Of a stretch of DNA of 64,000 bases, positions 55,289-64,000 are shown one piece after another. The notes beneath the pieces are model-generated. The model was not told where the DNA came from, did not search any database, and saw nothing but the letters and a program-made list of their open reading frames with translations. The translations under genes and the position numbers were made by a program. The stretch's first letter is position 1; each line of letters opens with the position of its first letter. The DNA is from Stereocaulon alpinum (taxonomy: Eukaryota > Ascomycota > Lecanoromycetes > Lecanorales > Stereocaulaceae), in contig JAEUBA010000031.1 of the NCBI GenBank assembly GCA_018257865.1, positions 248,001-312,000 of the forward strand, written 5' to 3'.

Positions 55289-56546
55289 TCCCAGTTGACA
55301 TTGGGCATTCTCCACCATTTAATGGAGTGGTCACTGGAAGAATGACTAACCACCCTGATTGTCACCTCCTACTATCGCGATCTTGTCTCACGATGCAGAT
55401 ATCGACCTGGAGCCAATCAGGTTTGCGACAGGTCCTCAAAACTGCCAGAATAGCAGACTCTCGGACAGTTGGCAGCCATCACAGTCACTCTACAGTGTGC
55501 CATCACGCCCAGGATGTAAGCTTTGCAGAAAGCTTCCGCGCCGTCTGGTTTGGAATCAGGCTGCTCTTGAGATTAGTTTCTCCGACTAGCAAGATGCAGC
55601 GGGCTTGCATGCCACTGGCCTACAAGCGAGTACCTACAAGGTGGTCAGGACGTTACGAAATCTGTCAGGGCCTCTCACGACCTGAGGAGTGTTTTGATTT
55701 TGGTCGATCAGTGACCACATTCCTTTCTCAATGCTCCTCACTCGACTAAGAAGTTGCTATACTTGGCGAGGTTATAACATTCTTCACAGCATTAAGCGTA
55801 AGTGCATATGGACGTCCTTGGCAATTGCACTCTCTTTGGTCGTCGCAAGCAAGACTCTGCAAATGCTTCTCCCCATATGCAAAATTGTCGCCGACTCCCA
55901 CATTTAGCAAGCTGAGCATATTGCCTTCAACGCTGCATTGGAGTCCAATTACTTCTACTTTTCCCGTCTTGGAGCTAGCAACCTCACAGGTGCTGCTCCT
56001 CCTTGGCGCACCACTTTTTGTTCACAGCTAAAATTGACCGGAAACCTGCCACGAAGCTCAACAACAAAAGAGCAGAAACTCAATAAGGTTTAGCGCACCT
56101 CTTAATATCCTGCCTCCGGGTTTTAACATCTATCTATTATTTCCCACCACGGCAGTTTCCGCAATAGCATCATCCCCTTTTGGCACGTTCCAGGCCCGTC
56201 AAGAGCCCCTTCGAGTCCCTTGGACCCTTCCTGCTGCACCCCGCATGATCTGCAGTTGGCTAGTGGGCCCCGTGGGGTGAACATCAAGATCGAGATGCGG
56301 GGAGGGCTTGGATGGCCTGGCTATGAACAGGTCTGCCAACTACTTCTGTCTTGGAGGGTTCAGGGTGGAGGGTTGGAGGGGTCGTCGTCGTTTTGCACGC
56401 TGTTCTTATTCTCATTGTCTGTTTTGACGTTGTGTATGTTGATCTATTCTGAGTACGCGGCTTTATCAATTGCTTCCAGATCTGTACATTACAGCCAGTA
56501 GTAAACAAACAGCCTCACTCCCCCAACAACGAAAACAGACCTCAGC
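55289..56546. other. intergenic, nothing recognised
   Basis: About 1.25 kb with small ORFs but no supported gene. Promoter of the MetE-like gene lies at its right end. Confidence 0.45.
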
Positions 56547-57850
56547 ATGCCCATCCCAACCGAAGTCGTAGGCTCCCTGCCCCGCCCGCAATGTACGTCT
56601 TGCCTCCTACCTCCTACCTCTCGCCTTCCCTCCCTACCCTCACGACCCCTTCAGAACCTCAATCAATCCCACTAAACCCCCGCAGACCTCCAAAAAGCCT
56701 ACGCAGACTACGACGCCGGCACCATAAAACGCAATGACCTCACAAAAGCCCAAGACAGCGCAGCCCAAGACTCCGTCCAAAAAATGGCCCAAACAGGCGA
56801 AGAGCTCTTAACAGACGGCGAGCAGCGAGCAAGTTCATTCGCCACATACCCAATCATAGACACGCTAGGAGGAGCAGGACTAGCAAGCAACCTAGCAGCC
56901 GACGGACAATACTTTGCAATCTTCGACGACGGACATCATCGCCAATTGCCGAGATTGACGAGCGGGCCGTTGAGGTACAAGACGTATGCGTATGAGAATT
57001 TTAGGAAGAGTGTGGGGTATAGTGAGGGGACGGGACATGGTATGAAGACTGCGGTGATTGCGCCGAGTATGTTGTATTTGCTGTATCCGCTTAATGGGAC
57101 TGTGGAGGGGTATCCGAGGGAGAGGTTTGTGGAGGATTTGGTGGCGGAGTGTGAGAAGGATATTAGGGGGTGTTTTGAGGCTGGGGCGAAGAGGGTTTCT
57201 ATTGATTTCACTGAAGGTATCGTTCTTGGATCCTCAAATCCGTGGGCTAGCCAAGTTGACCAAAGCGTGATGTAGGTCGTCTTGCCTCGAAGAAAGACCC
57301 CCGTAACCCCTGGACAGGCGCGGACCTCCTCAAGACCTTTGTCGACTTAAACAACAGAGTCCTTGCGAAGTTCTCAGCCAAAGAACGCGAAAACATCGGC
57401 ATCCACACCTGCCCCGGCGGCGACTGCGACTCCGTTCACAGCAGCGAAGTCCCCTACTCTAACCTCCTCCCCTCCCTCTTCGCCATGAACGCAGGTTACT
57501 TCCTCATCCAACTAGCCTCTGAAAAGGACAAGTCCAGCATCTATCAACAGATCGGAAAATCCATCCGCCGCGACGCCAACGGCGTGAAACAAGTCGCCTT
57601 TATTGGGGTCACGAACCCTTTGAATCCGGAAGTGGAGACACCGAATCAGGTTGCAGCGGATCTGGTAGAGGCGGCAAAGTATATTAGCAAGGATCAGTTG
57701 GGCGCGACGGACGACTGTGGGTTCAGTCCTTTTAGTATCGATGTCAAGCCGAAGCATGGAAGTCCGGATTTTGCGAGGGAGGTGGCGATGAAAAAGATCA
57801 AGGCGAGGGTTGAGGGGGCGAAGATGGCAAGCGAGAAGTTGGGCATTTGA
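56547..57850 (+). CDS. cobalamin-independent methionine synthase C-terminal-domain-like protein
   Basis: Exons 56547-56592, 56686-57216 and 57276-57850 (introns of 93 and 59 nt; GTACGT...GCAG and GTATCG...GTAG) give 383 aa, half the length of full MetE. The fold starts with EVVGSLPRPQ. Zinc-ligand positions of MetE are visible: His and Cys in IGIHTCPGGDCDS and a later Cys in TDDCGFSPF. Because the N-terminal MetE half is absent, it may transfer methyl groups from another donor or have a different thiol substrate; several fungal paralogues of this kind exist without a firm function. The third exon uses more C-rich codons than the G/T-rich end of exon 2, an odd contrast inside one gene. Confidence 0.92.
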
Positions 57851-58076
57851 GTTATATCCGTGGGGGTTGTGTTGTTGGCCTAGTCACAAGCAGCTCTCCT
57901 TCAACGGATTGAGCTTAGATGGCATCGTATGGTAAACGTCAAGACGTGATGTTGAGAAAAGCCTACTCAACGTGGGCAGATCTGTTGATAACCAAAAGCG
58001 GGAGATTTGTACAACGGGCTGACTTGAATTGGTGGCGAATGGCCTGGCGAAGAGCGGTTGACGATACATTCTTCCT

Positions 58077-60383
58077 TCATTTTGTGACGTACTTGTACCG
58101 ATACGCTTGCTCTCGTTCTTTGGCTTCTTTCGGGCCCATCTCTTCCCTTCCCCAACCCCATAGTAGAGCCCTACTCATTCTATCTCGCTCCTTGAATAGT
58201 AGCGCAACTCGTCTTCTCCACTCCTTCTCCCTAGCCTCCATCGTCTCTACAAAGCGCGCTTCAAGCTCGGCATTGATGATTGCGTTAGTCTCCTTTGCAT
58301 CTTCTGTCTTCTGACGTGCGTCTGCTGCATCTGTACGAGCTGTCGCTAGTGAAGCATTGGCTTTCTCAAGCTTGTTACTTAGAACACGAATAGCAGAGCG
58401 TAGCTCATTCTCGAGGCCTGGAGATGATGGCGCAGGCTTAGCAAGCTTCTGTTCCAACTCAGCAATCTGTGCCTTGAGTGAAGCGACCTCTTCCTGGTGT
58501 CTCTCTGTAAGCTTAGTTTCCCTCTTCTGCATAGCTTGGCTAGCTTTGAGCAGGGCAGAGCGCAGTATCGAGACCTCCTTGCCGTGGGTGGTTCCGAGTG
58601 AGGCAAGTGTAGCTTGATATTTCTGGGAGAGCGCTTGAAGTGCGGCATCATGTGTTGCCTTGTCAACAGTGTCGGGCTCTTCATCGGATGATGAAGTCTG
58701 AGTCTCATCAACGCTCTCAGTGGTCTTGTCAACATTGCTCTCAATTGTAGCTTTAAGGCTGGCAATATCCTCGGCTTGACGGTCATTCTGCTGCATAAAG
58801 CGATCGTTTTCCTCCTCAACAGTCTCAACGATGCGTCGAGTCTCTGCAAGCTGCCCCTGGGCGTGCTCGAGCTCAGTTCTGAGAATTTTGATCTCATTAC
58901 TCAGCTTGTAGATGTAGTTGTCTTTTTGGCTGATGGTCTCGGCCAATGATGCTGCTTCGTTGGCCCTGTGAACGGATTCCTTTCGCTCAAGAGCCACCTC
59001 ATTCGTCCGAACGTCTATCTCCGCATTCAATTCTTCGATCCTGATATTGTAAGCTTCCTGGATCAATTCGAGCTTAGCTCCAAGTGCTAATGATTTATCC
59101 TGGGATGTCCGCAGCTCTGCCTTGAGAACATTGATCCTGGCGTCTGCCGCCATTTCATCCGCCTCTGCCTTTGCCTTCACCGCTGACAACTCCTGTTTGG
59201 TAGGTTCCGAATCTAGACATAATTGTGCATCCTTCGCGTCATGGTTTGTGGGAGAGTCTTGCGCGAGGACTTGGAGCTGCCCTATTGCATCATCATAGTT
59301 CTGCCTAAGCTGGTCGTTGTCCTGTCGCAAAGTCTCGTTAGTCTGTTGGTAGCTTTGTTTAGATTGCTCGTGCTCTTGCTGCAACGCGGCATGCTTTGAT
59401 TGCGCATTCTCTCTTTCAACCTCGTAATCCCGCTTCACCCTTTCATGCTCTTTCTCTAGGTCTTGATAAGCCAAGCGGCGTTCCTCCTCTTCAACACGCA
59501 TTCTCTCAATCTCTGCTTGTAAAGCTGCTATCCGATCAAAGACCTCTTCCGCTGCCTGGTCTTGCATCATTTCAGTGTTCATCCGCGACAAAGGAGGAGC
59601 TTGTAGCCTGGCTTCTTCCTGAACACCCTCCTCAATGATCGCATGTCTCGTCAGTGGTCCAGGTGTAGATGCTGCGACAGGCTCGAATGCGCTCTCCTCA
59701 AGCCCTTCATGCACTCCTGCTTGGGCAGCATTCTGCTCTTGATCACCCTCTGCAACCGGAATATCATCAACACCATTCTCCCCATTCTCTTTCTTCCACT
59801 TCTCAGTCCCTCGCATCCACTTTTCCAGATTCAGAGTAAAATCCGCGGGTCCATCGTCCTCGCTATCGACAACATCCCTCTGCAACTCACGGTCCTCGAC
59901 TACCACACTGCTCGGCTTCTCTCCCAAAGCTTCCAGATCAATTGTGTAGTCGTCCAGGAAATCATCATCGCCGTCTTCCTCCTCAGCAACCCAGATATCC
60001 TTTTCTGGAGGTGCCGCATCAGTATTGCGCTTCGCACCGTTTTCTTTGGTTGGCTTGGTTCCAATCATTGGTGCGCCGCCAACCTTCCTTCCCATCTGCG
60101 CAAGATCAATGGTGTAGTTCTCCATGCTGAAGTCACCTAAGCTCCCATTACTCGATAGCGACGCTGATGATGCGACTGATCTCGTGCGCCGGCGACGCTG
60201 TGAAGATCTAGCGTAGCCTCTTCTCTGTGCAGAGTTGCGGCGAAATGCGCCCGATGCTGACGTTGGTCGAGGGAGCGGAAGGGTGGAGCTGAATGACGGG
60301 GTTGAGAAGATTGACGAAGGAAGGTGGGACTGGGAGCGCTGCTCAGGTCTGGGAGGTGGGGAAGGCGATGTGGGTTCAGACAT
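58077..60383 (-). CDS. coiled-coil protein, probably Cut12-like spindle-pole-body component, 768 aa
   Basis: Single exon. Residues 1-90 are Ser/Pro/Arg-rich. Between about residues 85 and 200 a short motif appears three times: NYTIDLAQMG, DYTIDLEALG and DFTLNLEKWMRG. The last resembles the conserved core of fungal Cut12, a spindle-pole-body protein needed for mitotic activation. Residues about 280-730 are an almost unbroken coiled coil. Near the C-terminus WRRRVALLFKERDRM and SRALLWGWGREEMG form a conserved-looking, non-coiled patch. The coiled coil and layout are seen directly; the Cut12 assignment is inference from remembered family features. Confidence 0.72.
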   Translation of the reverse strand: MSEPTSPSPPPRPEQRSQSHLPSSIFSTPSFSSTLPLPRPTSASGAFRRNSAQRRGYARSSQRRRRTRSVASSASLSSNGSLGDFSMENYTIDLAQMGRKVGGAPMIGTKPTKENGAKRNTDAAPPEKDIWVAEEEDGDDDFLDDYTIDLEALGEKPSSVVVEDRELQRDVVDSEDDGPADFTLNLEKWMRGTEKWKKENGENGVDDIPVAEGDQEQNAAQAGVHEGLEESAFEPVAASTPGPLTRHAIIEEGVQEEARLQAPPLSRMNTEMMQDQAAEEVFDRIAALQAEIERMRVEEEERRLAYQDLEKEHERVKRDYEVERENAQSKHAALQQEHEQSKQSYQQTNETLRQDNDQLRQNYDDAIGQLQVLAQDSPTNHDAKDAQLCLDSEPTKQELSAVKAKAEADEMAADARINVLKAELRTSQDKSLALGAKLELIQEAYNIRIEELNAEIDVRTNEVALERKESVHRANEAASLAETISQKDNYIYKLSNEIKILRTELEHAQGQLAETRRIVETVEEENDRFMQQNDRQAEDIASLKATIESNVDKTTESVDETQTSSSDEEPDTVDKATHDAALQALSQKYQATLASLGTTHGKEVSILRSALLKASQAMQKRETKLTERHQEEVASLKAQIAELEQKLAKPAPSSPGLENELRSAIRVLSNKLEKANASLATARTDAADARQKTEDAKETNAIINAELEARFVETMEAREKEWRRRVALLFKERDRMSRALLWGWGREEMGPKEAKEREQAYRYKYVTK

Positions 60384-60633
60384 TTTTTTGTAGAGATGAA
60401 AATACCAATATGTTTTATGAAGGGTAGGATAGTCCTTCCAGCCGAATCACTCGGGTAGGAAGCATTGTTGAGGTTGCTGTTGAAGTTGGAGAGACCTCGC
60501 GTGTTGTTTACATACGCTAGCTCAGCCCTACAATCTTATCTTAGCGGCAGATCTCCGCCTCCTGCATTATCGCCGATCAAGCGCACCACACCTTATCCTC
60601 ACGCCTGCAGGAGACTACCTTACTGGATGCACA

Positions 60634-61635
60634 ATGAACGTACCAATAGCGGCCAATGTACTTGGTACTATTGGCGCCATATGCTGGTCCGTTCAGGTAT
60701 TCAATCGCCATATTTCTTCGGAAGGATTAGCGGACTAACAGAAATTTCAACAGCTGATACCCCAGATCATCATTAATTACCGTCGACATCACACCAGGGG
60801 TTTACAGCCATCAATGATGCTTCTGTGGGCTTCAGCCGGTGTACCATTGGGAGTCTACAATATCGTTGAACAATTTAACGTTGCACTAAGGATACAGGCG
60901 CAGATACTAACATTCCTGAGTCTGCTGACCTGGAGCCAATGTTACCATTACGGAAGAGGGTGGAGTGTGGGGAAGTGTGCCATGATCTTGGTTGGGATGT
61001 GTACTTTCATGGGTAGTATTGAGGCGGGGCTGATTTTTGCATTACGGGTAGGTACTGAAAGACAGCAAATCCGTACCAAGATGCATCCCAAACAGTATTA
61101 AGAGTCCACTTGGTGTAGGCGGCTACCGATAAGCACATCCAATGGCCGGTCACGTTTATGGCCGTACTAGCCGCAGTGCTCCTTGCCCTGGGCGTTCTTC
61201 GCCATTACTGGGACATTTATACGCACCGCACTGTGCGTGGAATTAGTTTCATCTTCGTGGGTATTGATGCTGCTGGCGATTTCTTCTCATTGATCTCAAT
61301 CGGTGAGAGGATCTTGTCCATTCCGGTCTCCTAGGTTTCTTACTCGAGGAACAGTCTTTCAAGTCAAGCTCGATATACTGGGCATGGCCATTTATGGCAC
61401 TGAACTGGCACTCTGGACTGGCGTCTTCATCTGCGGCGGTTACTTCAATCTGGTGCCGTATATCAAAAGAAGGCTTAGCAATCGAAAGCAGCGCAGGGAG
61501 ACTGAAAGGCAAGCGTGCAATCAGAATGAACCTGGACCGATTGCGTTGCGAGAGATGCCTTCTTCGACGTCGGTCTTCCGGACGCCATCTTCTGGACTCG
61601 TAGAGCGGACTAGCGCAGCGCAGATTGACCCTTAG
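60634..61635 (+). CDS. PQ-loop repeat membrane protein, 273 aa
   Basis: Four exons, 60634-60696, 60754-61047, 61119-61302 and 61355-61635, with introns of 57, 71 and 52 nt, give 273 aa. The first PQ motif is LIPQIIINYRRHHTRGLQP; a second half-repeat begins VFQVKLDILGMA, with Gln but without the Pro. About seven hydrophobic spans are present (for example VLGTIGAICWSVQ, LLWASAGVPLGVYN, WPVTFMAVLAAVLLALGVL, ELALWTGVFICGGY). The family includes lysosomal/vacuolar cystine and cationic amino-acid carriers and other transporters; the substrate here cannot be told. The C-terminal 60 residues are hydrophilic and cytosolic. Confidence 0.92.
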
Positions 61636-62110
61636 CATTGTGTGTCAAATTTATTCGCATCAGATCAACAAGCATCTATGCATTCCACCTGCTTTGTACG
61701 TTAAGCACCTTCTAGGCTTGTACATAAGACACTCTTGGCTTTCATGCCATCTTGACTGGTACTTCTGTCCCCCCAGATCCACTCCTATCTTCCGAGCTGG
61801 AGAGTGAGCTAGCAGGATCTCATTTGTATTTCTGTGGGTACTGGCACGATGCACTTAGCACGGGAATTTTCTTCGGGCTTGGACGAAGAGGAAGAGGGGG
61901 AAAACGAGAGAATTTGAGAAGAGCGAAGATTTATGCAAGATCGAAGTCAGAAGACCATGTTCCCAACATTTGATGACAAGGGCTGCCATGTGAAACTGCA
62001 TGCACAAGGACACGTACCGTCGATTCTCTTATACCATTCTATACAGTCAAATCCCAACAGCACACCTACAAGATTTTCTGCGTAGCCCGAATTTTCGACA
62101 ATCTCTGATC
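61636..62110. other. intergenic
   Basis: Nothing recognised; contains the leader of the next small gene. Confidence 0.4.
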
Positions 62111-62488
62111 ATGTCTCAATCCTCAACGACCTCAACCTCAAGCCCAACCTCTGAGACCTCCACACCAACCTCTGACACCTCCACCAGCACCCGAGTCGAC
62201 GAACTTCTTAAGGGAATCATGGGCGTCGGCCTTACATGGGAAGAACTAGACGAGCTATCTCAAGAAGTTGACGTGCTGGTGACCAACCGTATGGCAGGCG
62301 TCGCTTCCACGAACATACTGTTCAACGAGACCAACATGGTCAAACGCGTGCGCATCCACATTGACCAATGTATTGTCCTGCTCGGGGACTTATTGCAACT
62401 GCACGGAGAGATTATCGATCTCGCCTATTGGGAAGCCAATGTTGCGGCCGCTAAGAAGGCGCGACGTGAGAAGTATAAGAAAGTATAA
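62111..62488 (+). CDS. small hypothetical protein, 125 aa
   Basis: The ORF starts MSQSSTTSTSSPTSETS, a Ser/Thr-rich head of about 30 residues. A helical part follows (VDELLKGIMGVGLTWEELDEL, then VKRVRIHIDQCIVLLGDLLQL), and it ends in a basic stretch (KKARREKYKKV). The open frame continues 37 codons upstream to 62000, but the ATG at 62111 gives the more natural start. A perfect hairpin follows 38 bp after the stop. No known domain. Confidence 0.5.
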   Translation: MSQSSTTSTSSPTSETSTPTSDTSTSTRVDELLKGIMGVGLTWEELDELSQEVDVLVTNRMAGVASTNILFNETNMVKRVRIHIDQCIVLLGDLLQLHGEIIDLAYWEANVAAAKKARREKYKKV

Positions 62489-62526
62489 GAGGGATCGGGC
62501 GGCATATTCCAAGGAGATTAGTAGCC

Positions 62527-62562
62527 GCATTAATCGTTTTGTATAAAGGAAACGATTAATGC
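62527..62562 (+). repeat. perfect 13-bp inverted repeat (hairpin)
   Basis: GCATTAATCGTTT (62527-62539), ten-base loop, AAACGATTAATGC (62550-62562). It lies 38 bp after the stop of the small gene, so it could fold in its 3' UTR. Confidence 0.85.
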
Positions 62563-63370
62563 ATGATATGAGGTTCGAATAGATCATACGGTATGAAGCA
62601 TCAGGTCTGAGACTGAAATGCCAAAACCTCGCTGATTACCTCCGTTTACTTTTCGATTCCACCAGAACAAGACTTCATGGCCATACTATGTCATGTAGCT
62701 AGAAGAACCTATGTCTAGGCTCGGACTGAAGCTCGCCGCTGCTCTAGCCCTTACACCACACCATAGGAATACCGCAAACAAGCTGGAAGCAGGGAAAACA
62801 GTGGAGATGATACTGAGGCCTGCATCTCCTGAAAGAAGTCTTGTGCAAGCTGCCACATTGCTTTTCTATGGGAAGGGAAGGTGAAGGAGTCGTTTCATCT
62901 GGCCCCGAAGAGTAGGGCTTTTCAACGCTTATAGATCGCATATCCACATTGAAAGTAATCTGTTGCGAAAGCCTGTTCCCTCTGTCTACCATTAATTAGA
63001 ATCCCGCCGGCCTACCAGCCACGCACGTAGATGTAGCCCGTCTCCCTCCGTAATTAGAGGGATAGGCACCGAGCGAGAAGGGTTTGTAGGACAATACTTG
63101 TGATCCGGAGGTGGCAAAAGCCATTCTCCCCAGCAGACGTGCACATTATCCTAGCTCGTGGCACTTTACAAAACTCAGACGAGCGTCCCCGAAGATTACC
63201 TTGTGGCAAACTCAATCAATAGAGATCGGATGCACGAATCGATGAGCAACGGAGTCGTCGCTTGGTCAGTCTTTGGGAATAAATCCCAGCTCATCCACCA
63301 GCAACTGCATCATGGGAGATCTTGGAAGCCGGATTGGGCAACATCAGTTAATCTTGGTACTTGCTCGGTT
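62563..63370. other. intergenic, nothing recognised
   Basis: Spacer of about 800 bp between two genes whose 3' ends face each other; no supported ORF. Confidence 0.45.
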
Positions 63371-64000
63371 TCATATTCCATTAATTTCCGCTTTTATATT
63401 CAGTGATGGTCCAGGAATAGTCGTAACCTTGGCTTTCTTCCGTACCAAGCCTGTTGAGAGCGTGTTGATGCCACTCGCTTGTACTGCTGTAACAGCTATA
63501 TCCCCCTCAGCTGCACGCTTTTTTGGGTTCATGTCTCCTGTAGCATCCACGTTGGCTAGGGACCCAATCACAGGATAGCCCCAATGCTTGGCCCCCGCCC
63601 GCTTAGCCACGTCGTCGATCCACTTCTTAGTACTTTCTTCTGCAATGACTTGATTGGCATAGTCAAGACGCAAGAGCAAGTTTCCTACGCGCTGATAGTG
63701 TTTTGATGGCACAACCAGCTCTCCGCGACTCGATGTAGGCCAATAGAAGTCTTTCGTCTCTTCTGATGTTATCCATTCTGGTAGGGTTCTTACCCCATTT
63801 GATTTGACAGGGGTGGAGTCCGGTGACTTTTTGGAAGTAGGCATTGGTGGTGCCTGGCTTCTGGAGTGTGCTTCAGGGCCGGGATTAGACCGCAGTGGTG
63901 ACTGACGAGGAGTGCGAGAGGCTTCCAAATGTTGAGAATCAAAGAGCGTTGGCAAATCGCTTTGGGTCGCTTTGTGAGCGCCTTCCTCAACATTTGTGGA
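63371..64000 (-). CDS. hypothetical protein, C-terminal part (gene cut by window edge)
   Basis: The frame is open from the stop at 63371 to the window edge, so the start lies beyond 64000. The visible ~209 residues begin with a low-complexity part (SPLRSNPGPEAHSRSQ, SKKSPDSTPVKS). An ordered stretch follows (LPEWITSEETKDFYWPTSSR, NLLLRLDYANQVIAEEST, KRAGAKHWGYPVIGSLAN). Basic clusters (NPKKRAAEG, RKKAK) near the C-terminus suggest a nuclear protein. Family not recognised. Confidence 0.65.
   Translation of the reverse strand, partial: STNVEEGAHKATQSDLPTLFDSQHLEASRTPRQSPLRSNPGPEAHSRSQAPPMPTSKKSPDSTPVKSNGVRTLPEWITSEETKDFYWPTSSRGELVVPSKHYQRVGNLLLRLDYANQVIAEESTKKWIDDVAKRAGAKHWGYPVIGSLANVDATGDMNPKKRAAEGDIAVTAVQASGINTLSTGLVRKKAKVTTIPGPSLNIKAEINGI

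Overview
The window looks like nuclear DNA of a filamentous ascomycete (Pezizomycotina). Coding genes are split by short 50-100 nt introns with GTRNGT donors and CTRAC-like branch points. The gene content (HET-domain protein, bifunctional diterpene-synthase relative, DHA1 MFS transporter, fungal MetE-like protein, PQ-loop protein, Cut12-like spindle-pole protein) is typical of such fungi. I cannot name the species. No rRNA, tRNA, reverse transcriptase, transposase or integrase could be recognised.

Layout. (1) 1-12.4 kb: S-adenosylmethionine decarboxylase with a short upstream ORF, a low-complexity hypothetical gene, protein phosphatase inhibitor 2 (Glc8) and an unrecognised 507-aa gene, with a ~96-bp tandem repeat array at 7.6-7.9 kb. 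(2) 12.4-20.6 kb: one 646-aa gene of unknown function, then about 5 kb of repeats: 55-bp hairpin repeats, a second ~96-bp array, minisatellites and a dispersed purine/TATA module. (3) 20.6-34.8 kb: a gene nest that is the most unusual part of the window. It holds three families (called A, B and C here) of charged, coiled-coil, low-complexity proteins. Intact members are A1 (20626-22514), B2 (23463-24246) and B1 (25494-27290). C1 (27590-29611) is full length but broken by one amber codon. At 32.0-34.8 kb, fragments of A and C alternate, separated by copies of the purine/TATA module. A ~150-bp satellite with dyad symmetry lies at 30.3-31.6 kb. (4) 35.4-64 kb: ordinary gene-dense DNA. It has a tetraspan-type membrane protein, a KANL3/Tex30-type hydrolase, a 1333-aa copalyl-diphosphate/kaurene-synthase relative with altered motifs and a long extra C-terminus, a HET protein, an HExxH protein, an MFS transporter, a methyltransferase-like protein, a peroxisomal alpha-methylacyl-CoA racemase, a MetE-like enzyme, a Cut12-like protein, a PQ-loop protein, a small acidic/coiled protein and a gene cut by the window edge.

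Housekeeping genes (Glc8 on the left, KANL3-like and others on the right) flank the 15.6-35.3 kb repeat and coiled-coil region. It therefore reads as a lineage-specific, fast-evolving island in an otherwise conserved arm. No single pathway ties the right-hand genes together: the diterpene-synthase relative has no P450 or prenyltransferase beside it, so a biosynthetic cluster is not supported. Exon structures were worked out by hand from reading frame, splice-site consensus and protein continuity.
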